A stretch of DNA of 64,000 nt from Myxococcales bacterium (GTDB taxonomy: Bacteria; Myxococcota; Polyangia; Nannocystales; Nannocystaceae), in assembly GCA_016793465.1 (NCBI GenBank), contig JAEUJW010000075.1:372001-436000 (forward strand), written 5' to 3'. Of the stretch, positions 17,510 through 26,055 are shown piece by piece. Both the position numbers and the translations under genes were made by a program. The notes beneath the pieces were generated by a model, which saw only the letters and a list, made by a program, of their open reading frames with translations, had not been told where the DNA came from and searched no databases. Positions within the stretch are counted from its first letter, which is position 1; each line of letters begins with the position of its first letter.

Positions 17510-17896
17510 CTACGACCTGGCCCGCAGGCCCAGCAGACCCCCGAGCGTCATCACGCCCGCCGCCGCCAGAGCCAGCTGGACGGTGTCCTTCTGCAGCCCC
17601 GAGGGGATGATCATGTCGCGGATGATGATCGGCTTGCCGTTGTAATCGAAGTACAGGTACGTCAGCACCAGCGCGCCGATCGCCCCGAGCAGCGCGAAGA
17701 ACCGCAGCGCCCCCGAGTCCTTGACGAGCGACAGCACCCCGCACAGCAGCGCGACCGCGGCGGCCGCCGCCGCGCCGAGGCTCTCCTCGCCGTCCCACGC
17801 CGTCTCGACGCCGTTGGTCTGTTGATACCACGGCATGAACGACAGCCCGAGGAACGCGACGGCGCCGAGCAGGAGGAGGATCTTTCCGATTTTCAT
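17510..17896 (-). CDS. Four-helix membrane protein, hypothetical
   Basis: This 128-aa protein has four predicted helices: KILLLLGAVAFLGLSFMPW, AAAAAAVALLCGVLSLV, ALRFFALLGAIGALVLTYLYF and LALAAAGVMTLGGLLGL. The FMPWYQQ motif after helix 1 is common in small bacterial membrane proteins of unknown function. I cannot name the family. It lies 54 nt upstream of the PHP lipoprotein on the same strand and may be cotranscribed. Confidence 0.7.
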   Translation of the reverse strand: MKIGKILLLLGAVAFLGLSFMPWYQQTNGVETAWDGEESLGAAAAAAVALLCGVLSLVKDSGALRFFALLGAIGALVLTYLYFDYNGKPIIIRDMIIPSGLQKDTVQLALAAAGVMTLGGLLGLRARS

Positions 17897-17990
17897 GGGG
17901 TCTCCGGCGCGGAGAATCCCCCGCCCGCGCCGCGCGTGTCAACGAACCGCGCGACGTCCCGCGGGAACGCCGTCTCGCCGGCGCTGGCGA

Positions 17991-18794
17991 TCACTTGCAG
18001 ATGTTCTTCAGGCTGCCGAGGTCGAACTTGCAGCCGGCGCCGCAGCACTGCGCGTCGGTCTGACAGGCCTGGCCGTCGGCCAGGCAGCACCCGCCGAGGT
18101 CGAACATGCAGCCCGCGCCGCACGCCAGCGTGCCGCCGCCCTTGCCCGCGAAGTCGCCGCACTGCTTGCCCGCGAGGTCCAGGCCGTCGCACGCCTCCAT
18201 GCCCCCGACCACGCCGTCGCCGCACATCGGCGGCGGCGGGCCGGTCGTGGTGGTCTCGTCCGCCGTCGTCGACGTGCTGTCTCCGCCCGACGTGGTCTCG
18301 TCCGCCGTCGTCGACGTGCTGTCTCCGCCCGACGTGGTCTCGTCCGCGATCGTCTCGCCCGCGCTCGTCGACGGGTCGCGCGTGTCCGCGGTGGTCGACG
18401 GGTCGCTCGTCGCCTGCGTGGTCGACGGGTCGGTGGTGAAGCTCGTGGTCGACAGGTCGCCCGCCGTCACCGTGGTCGGCGGCTCCGTCGAGTCGTGCGC
18501 GCCGGTCGGCGGCGCGGTCGGTCCCTGCGACGTGGGTCCGTCGTCGGCGGTCGGCGCCGCGTCGCCGCTCGCCGGCCCCGTGTCGGCGCCGGCGCTCGCC
18601 AGCACGCAGCCGGCGTCGCTCGGCCGCTCGGCCACGCAGCCGTCATTGATCGACTCGCACAGGTCGCAGAACGGCGCGGCCGCGCCGCACGCCCCGTCGC
18701 CGCCGCGGTAGCCGCAATGCGTGGGTCCGCAGCTCCACGCCCCCAGCCCGAGGCCGAGGCCCAGCGTCAGCGCCGCCAGCACGCGGACTCGCAT
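17991..18794 (-). CDS. Cys-rich lipoprotein with Thr/Ser stalk
   Basis: This 267-aa protein has a signal peptide ending AWSCGP, a short Cys-rich segment (CGYRGGDGACGAAAPFCDLC), a long Thr/Ser/Asp stalk and a C-terminal Cys-rich domain. The latter has the myxobacterial repeat form MCGDGVVGGMEACDG...CGDFAG...CGAGCMFDLGGC, then CCLADGQACQTDAQCC. The stalk contains an exact 42-nt tandem duplication. Function is unknown; it is probably a surface protein. CATCGT lies 6 nt before the ATG. Confidence 0.8.
   Translation of the reverse strand: MRVRVLAALTLGLGLGLGAWSCGPTHCGYRGGDGACGAAAPFCDLCESINDGCVAERPSDAGCVLASAGADTGPASGDAAPTADDGPTSQGPTAPPTGAHDSTEPPTTVTAGDLSTTSFTTDPSTTQATSDPSTTADTRDPSTSAGETIADETTSGGDSTSTTADETTSGGDSTSTTADETTTTGPPPPMCGDGVVGGMEACDGLDLAGKQCGDFAGKGGGTLACGAGCMFDLGGCCLADGQACQTDAQCCGAGCKFDLGSLKNICK
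18250..18333 (-). repeat. Exact 42-nt tandem duplication in lipoprotein stalk
   Basis: Two identical 42-nt units (18250-18291 and 18292-18333) and a partial third encode 14 residues, ADETTSGGDSTSTT. The perfect identity implies recent duplication. Confidence 0.9.
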
Positions 18795-19020
18795 CGCTCC
18801 ACGATGCCCGCCGACCCGCCGCGCGAACAGCGGCCCGCGTCACACCTCGCCCCGCAACCTCTTCGCCCCGCGCCGCCAACCTCGCAGCGCCACCGCGGCC
18901 CGCATCCGACCGCCTCGCGTACGCCCGCGCGGAGCGCCCGTGTGAAGCCGCGCGGGCGCGGGACCACGCCGACCGACGCACTGCCGGACCCGCCTCGATG
19001 CATGGGACAGTCGCTCCCCG
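18795..19020. other. Intergenic between divergent genes
   Basis: 226 nt between a minus-strand lipoprotein and a plus-strand gene. GC-rich, with no open frame of gene-like quality and no strong promoter pair. Confidence 0.4.
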
Positions 19021-19737
19021 ATGCTGACGATCTCCTTCGACCAGGTCGACGTGTTCCGCGCCGCCACGCTCGCCACCTTCGAGGCGGCGATGATGCAGCG
19101 CTGCGCCGAGCTCGCCCCGCGCCGCGCCGCCGCGCTCGGCGAGGCCGGACTGCGGGTCGCCGTGCACGCCGCCGTCGAGCGCGCCAGGCACCACCGCCTC
19201 AACAACCGCGGCCCCGTGCGCCTGTTCGTCGAGCTGTCGGCGCTGCTCGGCAGCGGCTTCGACCGCGACGTGCAGCTCCCGTTCGCCGCCCGCATCCTCG
19301 CCGGCGACGGCCCCCAGTCCGACCGCGCCGACGAGCTCTACGCCCACGCGGTCGCCTTCCTGAGGGCCGTCGGCGGGCCCGGCGGGCGCCACGAGCACGA
19401 CGCGTCGATGCGCCTGCGCGCCCTGCTGGCGGCCGAGCCGGCGTGGGACGAGGCCCGCGACCTCGGCGCCGCGCTGCTGACGACCATGGCCGCGACGCAC
19501 CCCGAGAGATACGCCCGCGTCGGCGAGCCCGCGCTGCGCGCGCTCGTCGCCCGCGCCGAGCTCGAGGCCCGCTCACACGACCTGCACGCCCCCGCGGACA
19601 TCGCCCTGGTCGCCGGCCTGATGTTCGCGCTCGGTGAGGGCTGCTTCGCCGACCCGTTCCACCCGTGGCTCGCCGCCGCCGTCGCCAGCCCGAACCCCGG
19701 CGCGTCACTGCGAGCCGAAGCGCTGGCCCGGCTGTAG
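19021..19737 (+). CDS. Possible accessory protein of the facing GH19 gene
   Basis: This 238-aa, helical, Ala/Arg-rich protein has a segment (MMQRCAELAPRRAAALGEAGLRVAVHAAVERARHHRL) followed by RGPVRLFVELSALLGSGFDRDVQLPFAARIL. That arrangement resembles small proteins found beside lysozyme-like, VgrG or PAAR genes in Proteobacteria (P28-type accessory proteins). This is a resemblance from memory and weakly supported. It is convergent with a GH19-type gene with 4 nt between the stops, so the two share a locus but not a transcript. No signal peptide. Confidence 0.5.
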   Translation: MLTISFDQVDVFRAATLATFEAAMMQRCAELAPRRAAALGEAGLRVAVHAAVERARHHRLNNRGPVRLFVELSALLGSGFDRDVQLPFAARILAGDGPQSDRADELYAHAVAFLRAVGGPGGRHEHDASMRLRALLAAEPAWDEARDLGAALLTTMAATHPERYARVGEPALRALVARAELEARSHDLHAPADIALVAGLMFALGEGCFADPFHPWLAAAVASPNPGASLRAEALARL

Positions 19738-19741
19738 CCGC

Positions 19742-20734
19742 TCACTTCTTGGCCGCGGCGGGCGTCGCCGCGGCGGCGGCCGCGGGCTTGTTGGTGCACT
19801 CGGCCAGCTTGAACGCGACCTTGGTGGTGCCGAAGTTGGTGCGGCGCTCGGCGTACGAGTCGGTCGCCTTGTTGACGATCGCCGTCACCGCGTTGACGTC
19901 CGCGTCGGCCTCGCCCTTGTCGGCCGGGTTGTTGATCTTGTTCATCGACCAGAACGCCATCGCCGAGACCATCGCGCCCTTGGCGGTCAGGATGTCGTCC
20001 TCGCGGGTGATGATGTCGACGCCCGAGTCGGGGTACTTGGCGTCGATCTCCTTCTGCACCGCGTTGTAGTTGTTCTTCAGGGTCAGCTGGATGTAGCCCT
20101 TGCCGCGGTACTTCCAGCCGTCGCCGCTCTCGACGTCGCCATTGCCCTCGCGGTTGGCGTAGGCGCGGTTGGCGATGGCCACCGGGTCGGCCTTGTGGTC
20201 CTTGTTCTTGCCGTACAGCGTCGCCTCCTCGGGGTGATCCCTGAAGTACTTGAACTTCTTGGGCAGCACCTCCTCGCGGTAGTGCAGGTCCTCGGTCTTG
20301 CTTTTGATTGAAGGCCCGACCTCCTGGAGGATCTGCGCGAAGAAGTGCGACTTGCGCAGGCAGGTGTCGATCTGGAACTTGCGGAACGCGTCGTTGAACG
20401 CGTTCTTCATGCCCTCGATCGCGTCGTCCGACGCGCTGGTGAAGATCTGCTTGAGCTGCTCGCTGGTGATCTGCGCGGTGCACCGCGGGCAGTTGGGGCA
20501 GCTGGTGACCGCGGCGTCGGCCGGCTTGTCGGCGTTCGCCCCCGCCTTCGGGTCGGTCGGCAGACACGCCTGCTCCGACCGCGGCGTGAACTTGCTGGGG
20601 TCGCCGCCGATCGGCGTGTTCGCCACCGCGGGCCCGCTGAACTTGCCCGGCGCGCCGCCCAGCGGCGTCGGGCTCCACAGGTTCGGACTGTTGAAGTTCG
20701 GCGCGACCAGCCCCGGATCTTTTTCCCCCGCCAT
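19742..20734 (-). CDS. GH19 chitinase/lysozyme-like protein without signal peptide
   Basis: This 330-aa protein starts with a Pro/Asn/Gly-rich segment (about residues 1-65), then a CPNCPRC zinc-ribbon-like motif, then a GH19-type catalytic domain: KSHFFAQILQEVGPSIKS (catalytic Glu in QEVG), EDLHY, WKYRGKGYIQLTLKNNYNAV and MAFWSMNKINN. GH19 enzymes cut chitin or peptidoglycan. There is no signal peptide, so export would need a contractile secretion system, phage-like lysis or another route. The long disordered N-terminus fits an exported effector. The Ala/Pro/Lys tail is low-complexity. Confidence 0.75.
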   Translation of the reverse strand: MAGEKDPGLVAPNFNSPNLWSPTPLGGAPGKFSGPAVANTPIGGDPSKFTPRSEQACLPTDPKAGANADKPADAAVTSCPNCPRCTAQITSEQLKQIFTSASDDAIEGMKNAFNDAFRKFQIDTCLRKSHFFAQILQEVGPSIKSKTEDLHYREEVLPKKFKYFRDHPEEATLYGKNKDHKADPVAIANRAYANREGNGDVESGDGWKYRGKGYIQLTLKNNYNAVQKEIDAKYPDSGVDIITREDDILTAKGAMVSAMAFWSMNKINNPADKGEADADVNAVTAIVNKATDSYAERRTNFGTTKVAFKLAECTNKPAAAAAATPAAAKK

Positions 20735-20854
20735 CGCCCCACCACCCCCGGACCGACGCTAACAGCCGGTAGAGGGCCAGACAACGGCGTTCAGCGCGGC
20801 GCGGCCCGCACACGGGCGGGCGCGAACGCCTGCAGGATCCGCGCCCCCGCGCCG

Positions 20855-21241
20855 CTACGCCGCGATCCAGCGCCGCAGCAGCGCCGTGAACGCCTCGCGC
20901 TTGGCCTCCACGTCGGCGCCGTCGCGAAATTTCACCGACGCACGATCCGGCCCGAGCCACTCGAGCAAGCCCGTCGGATCCTCGATCGCGTGCACGGGCG
21001 CGGCCCGCGACTTCGCGCCGTGGTGGAGGATGATCTGCACCCCGCCCCTGGCCCGCAGGTGGAACGTGGCGAAGTCGTCGGTCGTGCGGAAGCTCGGCGC
21101 GTTCCACTTGATCCCCTCGCCGATCGCCGGGTCCACCGCCAGCAAGACGCGCCGCAGCGCCAGGATCTCGGCCTTGAACGGGTGGTCGAGCGCGGCGAGG
21201 AACGCCTCGACGTCGGCCGGTTTCGGGCTGCTCTTCGCCAT
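20855..21241 (-). CDS. DUF1801 (YdhG/YjbR-like) protein
   Basis: This 128-aa cytoplasmic protein has KAEILALRRVLLAVDPAIGEGIKWNAPSFRT, the hallmark of DUF1801, and FHLRARGGVQIILHHGAK later. The fold is known for the family, but a firm biochemical role is not. ATG at 21241 fits the family start, and TACTCT lies 9 nt upstream on the coding strand. Confidence 0.8.
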   Translation of the reverse strand: MAKSSPKPADVEAFLAALDHPFKAEILALRRVLLAVDPAIGEGIKWNAPSFRTTDDFATFHLRARGGVQIILHHGAKSRAAPVHAIEDPTGLLEWLGPDRASVKFRDGADVEAKREAFTALLRRWIAA

Positions 21242-21465
21242 GGGCCGCGCAGAGTAACAAGACGGCGCGCCGCCTCGCAGCGGCAATCTTCGCCCCGGCC
21301 GGACCTTCGGACCACGGACCGCCCCGCCGGGTTTCGCGGCGTCACGCCGGACGGTGAGGCCCGAAGCTCCGCGTGAACGCGTGTACCATCGCCGTGGAGG
21401 TCCGCGCCGGCAGGTCCGAACATCGTCTGGTGCTCTCGCCACGCAAACACGACAACCTCGGGGGC
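21242..21465. promoter_or_regulatory. Divergent upstream region of DUF1801 and TonB receptor genes
   Basis: TACTCT (minus strand, 21251-21256) sits 9 nt from the DUF1801 start. On the plus side GGGGG at 21459-21463 lies just before the receptor ATG and may act as a ribosome binding site. Nothing else is recognisable. Confidence 0.35.
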
Positions 21466-24400
21466 ATGGTCGCGTCGCATCATGGCTGGCTGTCCGCCGC
21501 GCTCGCGGCCGCGGCCGTCGTCGCGCCCGCGACGGTCCGCGCCGCCGACCCCGTCGAGCTCGGCGGCTTCGTCACCGACTCGGTCAAGAAGGAGCCAGTC
21601 GCCGGCGCCATCGTCATCGTCCAGTGCACCTGCCTGCAGGGCGAGCGCCAGGTCCTGACCAACAGCGACGGCGCCTACGCCTTCCGCGACCTACCGCCCG
21701 GCACCTACACCGTGCAGGCCGCCGCCGGCGAGGCCCTGTTCAACAAGATCGTCGAGCTCGGCCCGGGCAAGCGCCGCCTCGACTTCGACATGAACCCCGG
21801 CCAGGGCTTCGTCACCGACGTCGTCGTCGAGGCCCCGGTCAAGACCGGCGGCGGCACGGTCATCAAGCTGCGCCCCGAGGAGTACGGGCGGACCGGCGCC
21901 GGCGGGACCGACCGCAGCTACACCGCGCTCGTCGACGTCGCGCCCACGGTCACCGCCGACGCCGGCGGCCTGCGCATCGCCGGCACCAGCAGCAGCGAGA
22001 GCCGCTACACCCTCGACAACGCCAACATCAACACGCCGGCGTTCGGCAACCTCAGCACCACGATCGTGCAGGAGTTCATCTCCGACGTCGAGGTCCACGA
22101 GGCCGGCTACGACGCCGAGTACGGCGGCGCCGCCGGCGGCCAGGTGCGCGCGCGGAGGATCGGCGGCAACAACGACTTCCGCGGCACGATCCTCATGCGC
22201 GTGGCCCCGCGGCTGGCCCCGCCGCGCTTCATCTCCGCCACCGACGAGGCCCTGCGCGTGGCCGAGATCGCCGAGGTCGACGCGCAAGCCGTCATCCAGG
22301 TCTCGGGCCCGATAGTCAAGGACAGGCTGTTCTTCTCGATCGGCGTGGCGCCCGGCGGCCAGCGCAACACCCTGATCCAGTCGTTCTTCCGCCGCCGCGA
22401 CAAGGACCGCTCGGGCGGCTACGAGGCCTGCCCATACGAGAACGGGACCAACGACTGCGCCGCCGCCGGCAATTACATCGACACCGTCAAGTTCGCCGAG
22501 CAGCGGTTTCGCACCGGCCGCGTCGACCTGCAGTGGTCCGGCACGCTCGACTGGCAGATCACGCCGAAGCACCGCCTGCGCCTCGGCGGCGGCAGCTCGC
22601 CGGTCAGCCTGCGCCGCACCGCCTTCCGCCTGCCGCCGGGCGCCGAGCCGAGCGCCTTCGGCACCAACCCGGCGGCGCAGATCGGCGGCAGCTCGCGCGT
22701 CGCCCAGGGCGTCGTCAACGACAGCCTCGGCACCAACCTGCTGCACGTCTCCGGCGCCTCGCTCGACTACCAGGGCCGCACCGCGCGGGACAGCCTCGAG
22801 ATCGACGCGACGCTCTACTACTCGCGCTACCGCGGCGTCGACGCCTGGAAGCTCGACGACCCCGGGCTGAAGGACCAGCCGCTGGTGCAGCGCACCGACA
22901 CCCAGGGCATCAACCTCTACAAGCTGCTCGACCGCGAGGGCGCCACCTCGCTGGTGCCCGGCGTCGACGAGGCGTGCAACGACAGCAAGCTGCCGGGCCT
23001 GACCTGCCCGACGCGCACCTGGCTGTCGGGCGGCATCGGCAACTACTCGACGTACGTCCAGGACCGCGTCGGCGGCCTGCTGTCGTTCACGCACTTCCTC
23101 GGGACCCGCCGCGCCGGCGCCCACCAGATCAAATACGGCACCGAGATCGAGGGCGTCCGCTTCCGCCAGGTCTCGGCCTACTCCGGCAGCAACGACCCCT
23201 CGTTCTACCGCAACTGCCCCGCGGGCCAGCTCGGCGGCGGCGAGTACTGCTACGACCCCGCCACCGATCAGTACACGCTGCACACCGTCGGCCGCGTCGA
23301 CAACCACCGCGCGGTCAACATCAGCGCCGACAACCCCGACCAGCGCAACACCCTCGGCTACGGCCGCGTGCGCGCCGAGCAGGACGACCTGCGCGCCATC
23401 TCCACCGCCATCGGCGCCGGCGTGCGCGTGCCCGCCTACGACGCCACCCTCACCACCCAGAACTACGCGGTCTACCTGCAGGACCGCTGGCAGCTCCTGT
23501 CCAACCTCTACCTCCACGCCGGCGTCCGCTGGGAGATGCAGGACATGCGCGACCTGCTCGGCCGCCGCAACGTGTTCATCTGGGACAACGTCGGCCCCCG
23601 CCTCGGCCTCAGCTACGACTGGACCGACGAGGGCAAGAGCCGCCTCTACGCCGGCTACGGGTGGTTCTTCAACCAGCTGCCGGTGCTGCTCAACAGCCGC
23701 GCGTTCGGCGGGCTGATCAACGTCCAGCGCACCTACCGCAACTCCGACTGCGTGACCCCGGCGCCCGGCGGCCAGAGCCGCAGCGACGCCGCCGAGCTGC
23801 CCACCGAGTACTGCACCGACGCCAACACCTCGACGTCGGGCCTCACGTCCGGCTCGGTCGCGCCGCGCCTGAAGGGCATGTACACCCAGCAGTTCCAGGT
23901 CGGCTACGAGCAGGAGATCCTCGAGGACCTGGTGGTCGGCGTGCACTGGGTGCACCAGGACCTCGCGCGCGTGGTCGAGGACATCTCGACCAACGGCGGC
24001 CTCAACTACCTGATCGCCAACCCCGGCGAGGACGTCTCGCGCAAGGACCTGGCCCGCCAGGCCGACAAGTGCGCCGACCTGCAGCAGCAGTTCGACGACG
24101 CCGCCGACGGCGCGCCCGAGCGCGACAGCCTGGCCCGCGAGGTCAACCACTGCAACTTCCTGCTCGACGCCTTCCGCCGCGTCGGCGACGACTTCGTCAG
24201 ACCGACCCGCAACTACGACGCCTGGACCCTGCGCGTCAACAAGCGCTTCGGCCGCAACTGGCTGCTGGCGGCCAGCTACACCTACTCGCGCCTGATCGGC
24301 AACTACGACGGGTTCGTCGCCCGCAACACCGGCGCGATCAACCTCGGCGCCAGCACCCAGTACGACCTCCCGGACCTGATCCGCAACAGCTTCGGCCCGC

Positions 24401-24915
24401 TGTTCGACAACCGCCCCCACGTCGCCAAACTCGACGCCTTCTACACCTTCGACCTGCGCAAGTCCGGCCGCCTCACCCTCGGCGGCTCGCTGCGCTACCA
24501 GTCCGGCACGCCCATCAGCCTATACGTCGACCACAACCGCTACCGCGGCCAGTTCCTCACCTACGTGCTGCCGCGCGGCTCCGGCGGCCGCCTCGAGCCG
24601 CAGTACTTCGCCAACATCAGCGTCAGCTACGCCTACCCGCTGCCCCGCGGGCTCGAGCTCGAGTTCACCGCCCGCCTCGCCAACCTCACCAACGCCAAGG
24701 CCGTGCTGCGCGTCGACGAGGTCTACTCGTTCTCGCTGTCGCGGGCGATCGCCGGCGGCGACCACGTCGACCTCCAGCACGCCAAGACCCAGAACCCCAA
24801 CGCCCCCACCCAGTTCTTCCGCCGCGACGTCGTCCCCAGGCAGGGCAACTTCGGCGTGCAGACCGTGTTCCAGCAGCCCGTCCAGGCCCAGTTCGAGCTC
24901 CGCCTTCGCTTCTAG
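21466..24915 (+). CDS. TonB-dependent receptor, Oar/carboxypeptidase-regulatory type
   Basis: This 1149-aa outer-membrane protein starts with a signal peptide (VASHHGWLSAALAAAAVVAPATVRA). Next is a carboxypeptidase-regulatory-like domain (LGGFVTDSVKKEPVAGAIV ... YAFRDLPPGTYTV). The plug domain includes GLRIAGTSSSESRYTLDN and EVHEAGYDAEYGGAAGGQV, the Oar/CirA-type plug end. A 22-strand barrel follows, ending FELRLRF with the terminal Phe of outer-membrane proteins. Such receptors take up large or scarce ligands, or act in surface adhesion (Oar of Myxococcus). The ligand is unknown, and no TonB/ExbB genes are near. I chose the ATG at 21466 over 21373 because it starts the signal peptide. Confidence 0.88.
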   Translation: MVASHHGWLSAALAAAAVVAPATVRAADPVELGGFVTDSVKKEPVAGAIVIVQCTCLQGERQVLTNSDGAYAFRDLPPGTYTVQAAAGEALFNKIVELGPGKRRLDFDMNPGQGFVTDVVVEAPVKTGGGTVIKLRPEEYGRTGAGGTDRSYTALVDVAPTVTADAGGLRIAGTSSSESRYTLDNANINTPAFGNLSTTIVQEFISDVEVHEAGYDAEYGGAAGGQVRARRIGGNNDFRGTILMRVAPRLAPPRFISATDEALRVAEIAEVDAQAVIQVSGPIVKDRLFFSIGVAPGGQRNTLIQSFFRRRDKDRSGGYEACPYENGTNDCAAAGNYIDTVKFAEQRFRTGRVDLQWSGTLDWQITPKHRLRLGGGSSPVSLRRTAFRLPPGAEPSAFGTNPAAQIGGSSRVAQGVVNDSLGTNLLHVSGASLDYQGRTARDSLEIDATLYYSRYRGVDAWKLDDPGLKDQPLVQRTDTQGINLYKLLDREGATSLVPGVDEACNDSKLPGLTCPTRTWLSGGIGNYSTYVQDRVGGLLSFTHFLGTRRAGAHQIKYGTEIEGVRFRQVSAYSGSNDPSFYRNCPAGQLGGGEYCYDPATDQYTLHTVGRVDNHRAVNISADNPDQRNTLGYGRVRAEQDDLRAISTAIGAGVRVPAYDATLTTQNYAVYLQDRWQLLSNLYLHAGVRWEMQDMRDLLGRRNVFIWDNVGPRLGLSYDWTDEGKSRLYAGYGWFFNQLPVLLNSRAFGGLINVQRTYRNSDCVTPAPGGQSRSDAAELPTEYCTDANTSTSGLTSGSVAPRLKGMYTQQFQVGYEQEILEDLVVGVHWVHQDLARVVEDISTNGGLNYLIANPGEDVSRKDLARQADKCADLQQQFDDAADGAPERDSLAREVNHCNFLLDAFRRVGDDFVRPTRNYDAWTLRVNKRFGRNWLLAASYTYSRLIGNYDGFVARNTGAINLGASTQYDLPDLIRNSFGPLFDNRPHVAKLDAFYTFDLRKSGRLTLGGSLRYQSGTPISLYVDHNRYRGQFLTYVLPRGSGGRLEPQYFANISVSYAYPLPRGLELEFTARLANLTNAKAVLRVDEVYSFSLSRAIAGGDHVDLQHAKTQNPNAPTQFFRRDVVPRQGNFGVQTVFQQPVQAQFELRLRF

Positions 24916-24956
24916 AGAGCCACGAAACACCCTCCATTGACCGTCCTACGCCTCCG

Positions 24957-24984
24957 TTGCGTTTATTGCGTTTACTGTTATGCT
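24957..24984 (+). promoter_or_regulatory. Promoter and 9-bp tandem operator of the toxin-antitoxin pair
   Basis: TTGCGTTTA occurs twice in tandem (24957-24965, 24966-24974). TTGCGT at 24957 is followed after 16 nt by TATGCT at 24979-24984, and the antitoxin ATG lies 6 nt later. The repeat overlaps the -35 and spacer, as expected for an autoregulatory site. Confidence 0.6.
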
Positions 24985-24990
24985 CGCCGC

Positions 24991-25428
24991 ATGCTCGGCG
25001 TTCACCTCCCCTCCGAAGACGAGACCCGCAAAGCCGCGGCCGCCCGCAAGGCCCTGGACGAGCTCGAGCTCTGCGACAACACTACCGAGATTCGGGCCCG
25101 GTTCGATCACGTCGAGGTCTCGCTCCCTCGCGCGATCTTCGAGACCTTGCTCGAGATCCTCAAATACACACAGAAGGGCCACGCCGTCACCCTGCTGCCG
25201 ATCCACGCCGAATTGACGACGCAGCAGGCCGCCGCCCTGCTCAACGTGTCTCGCCCACACGTGATCCGCCTGCTGGAAGACGGGAATATCCCGTTCCACA
25301 TGGTCGGCACCCACCGCCGCATCCGTGCCTCCGACCTCCTGCAATACAAGGCGAAGCTCGCGGTCGAGACGCGCGACGCGGCCGACGCCTTGACCGCGCA
25401 GGCCCAGGAGCTAGGCTTCGACTATTGA
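24991..25428 (+). CDS. Antitoxin with excisionase-type helix-turn-helix
   Basis: This 145-aa protein has a C-terminal HTH_17/excisionase domain: LTTQQAAALLNVSRPHVIRLLEDG, then IPFHMVGTHRRIRASDLLQYK. The N-terminal part (EVSLPRAIFETLLEILKYTQ) probably dimerises or binds the toxin. It is followed after 36 nt by a PIN-domain gene, the standard order of an antitoxin-toxin operon. The preferred ATG at 24991 lies directly after a promoter with tandem repeats, so the mRNA may be leaderless. The frame is open upstream to an ATG at 24937, but that would place the promoter inside the gene. Confidence 0.82.
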   Translation: MLGVHLPSEDETRKAAAARKALDELELCDNTTEIRARFDHVEVSLPRAIFETLLEILKYTQKGHAVTLLPIHAELTTQQAAALLNVSRPHVIRLLEDGNIPFHMVGTHRRIRASDLLQYKAKLAVETRDAADALTAQAQELGFDY

Positions 25429-25464
25429 TACGACGAGTCGACCCTCGCAGACACGGATGTCGTC

Positions 25465-26037
25465 ATGCCCTTCATCGTCATTTATGACGCCTGCGTGCTG
25501 TTCTCCCCCAGCATGCGAGACCTGCTGATCCGCATCGCCCAGACCTCGCTCGTCCAGGCCAAATGGACCGACGAAATCTTGAACGAGACGTTCCGCGCCG
25601 TGCTGCGCGAACGCCCGAGGGTCACCGCCGACCAGCTGGGGCGCACCCGGTCCCTGATGAACGCCGCCGTCCCGGACTGTCTGGTCACCGGGTACGAGGA
25701 CCTCGTCGAGGGCATTCGCCTGCCCGACATGAACGATCGCCACGTGCTCGCCGCAGCCGTCCGCGCCGGCGCTCAGAGCATCGTCACGGCCAACGCGAAG
25801 GACTTCCCGGCGGACGCTCTGCGGGCCTACAACATCGAGGCTCTGACCCCCGACGAGTTCATGATGGACATGCTCGACCTCGATCCCGCGCTCGTGATCC
25901 AGATCCTGCACGAACAGGCGGCCGCCCTGCGCAACCCTCCGCGCACCGTGCTCGACGTGCTGACCAGCCTGCGCCGCTCGGGCTTCCGCGAGTCCGTGGC
26001 CAAGATCCACGAACTCCTGGAACGCCTCGAATCGTGA
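25465..26037 (+). CDS. PIN-domain toxin (VapC-like ribonuclease)
   Basis: This 190-aa protein of the PIN_3-like type has acidic residues in the usual places: IVIYDACVLF, WTDEILNETFR, LPDMNDRHVLAAA and VTANAKDFP. PIN toxins are metal-dependent RNases that block translation. It lies 36 nt after a DNA-binding antitoxin. The C-terminal extension (about residues 130-190), with a Leu/Arg-rich helix, is larger than in short VapC proteins. The pair lies between a TonB receptor and a lipoprotein gene with no other mobile-element sign. Confidence 0.85.
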   Translation: MPFIVIYDACVLFSPSMRDLLIRIAQTSLVQAKWTDEILNETFRAVLRERPRVTADQLGRTRSLMNAAVPDCLVTGYEDLVEGIRLPDMNDRHVLAAAVRAGAQSIVTANAKDFPADALRAYNIEALTPDEFMMDMLDLDPALVIQILHEQAAALRNPPRTVLDVLTSLRRSGFRESVAKIHELLERLES

Positions 26038-26055
26038 GCCGCGCCCGCGCGCCGG

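Noticed and set aside
24937..24990. Longer antitoxin start at 24937
   Set aside because: It would place the promoter and tandem repeat inside the gene; the start at 24991 fits better.
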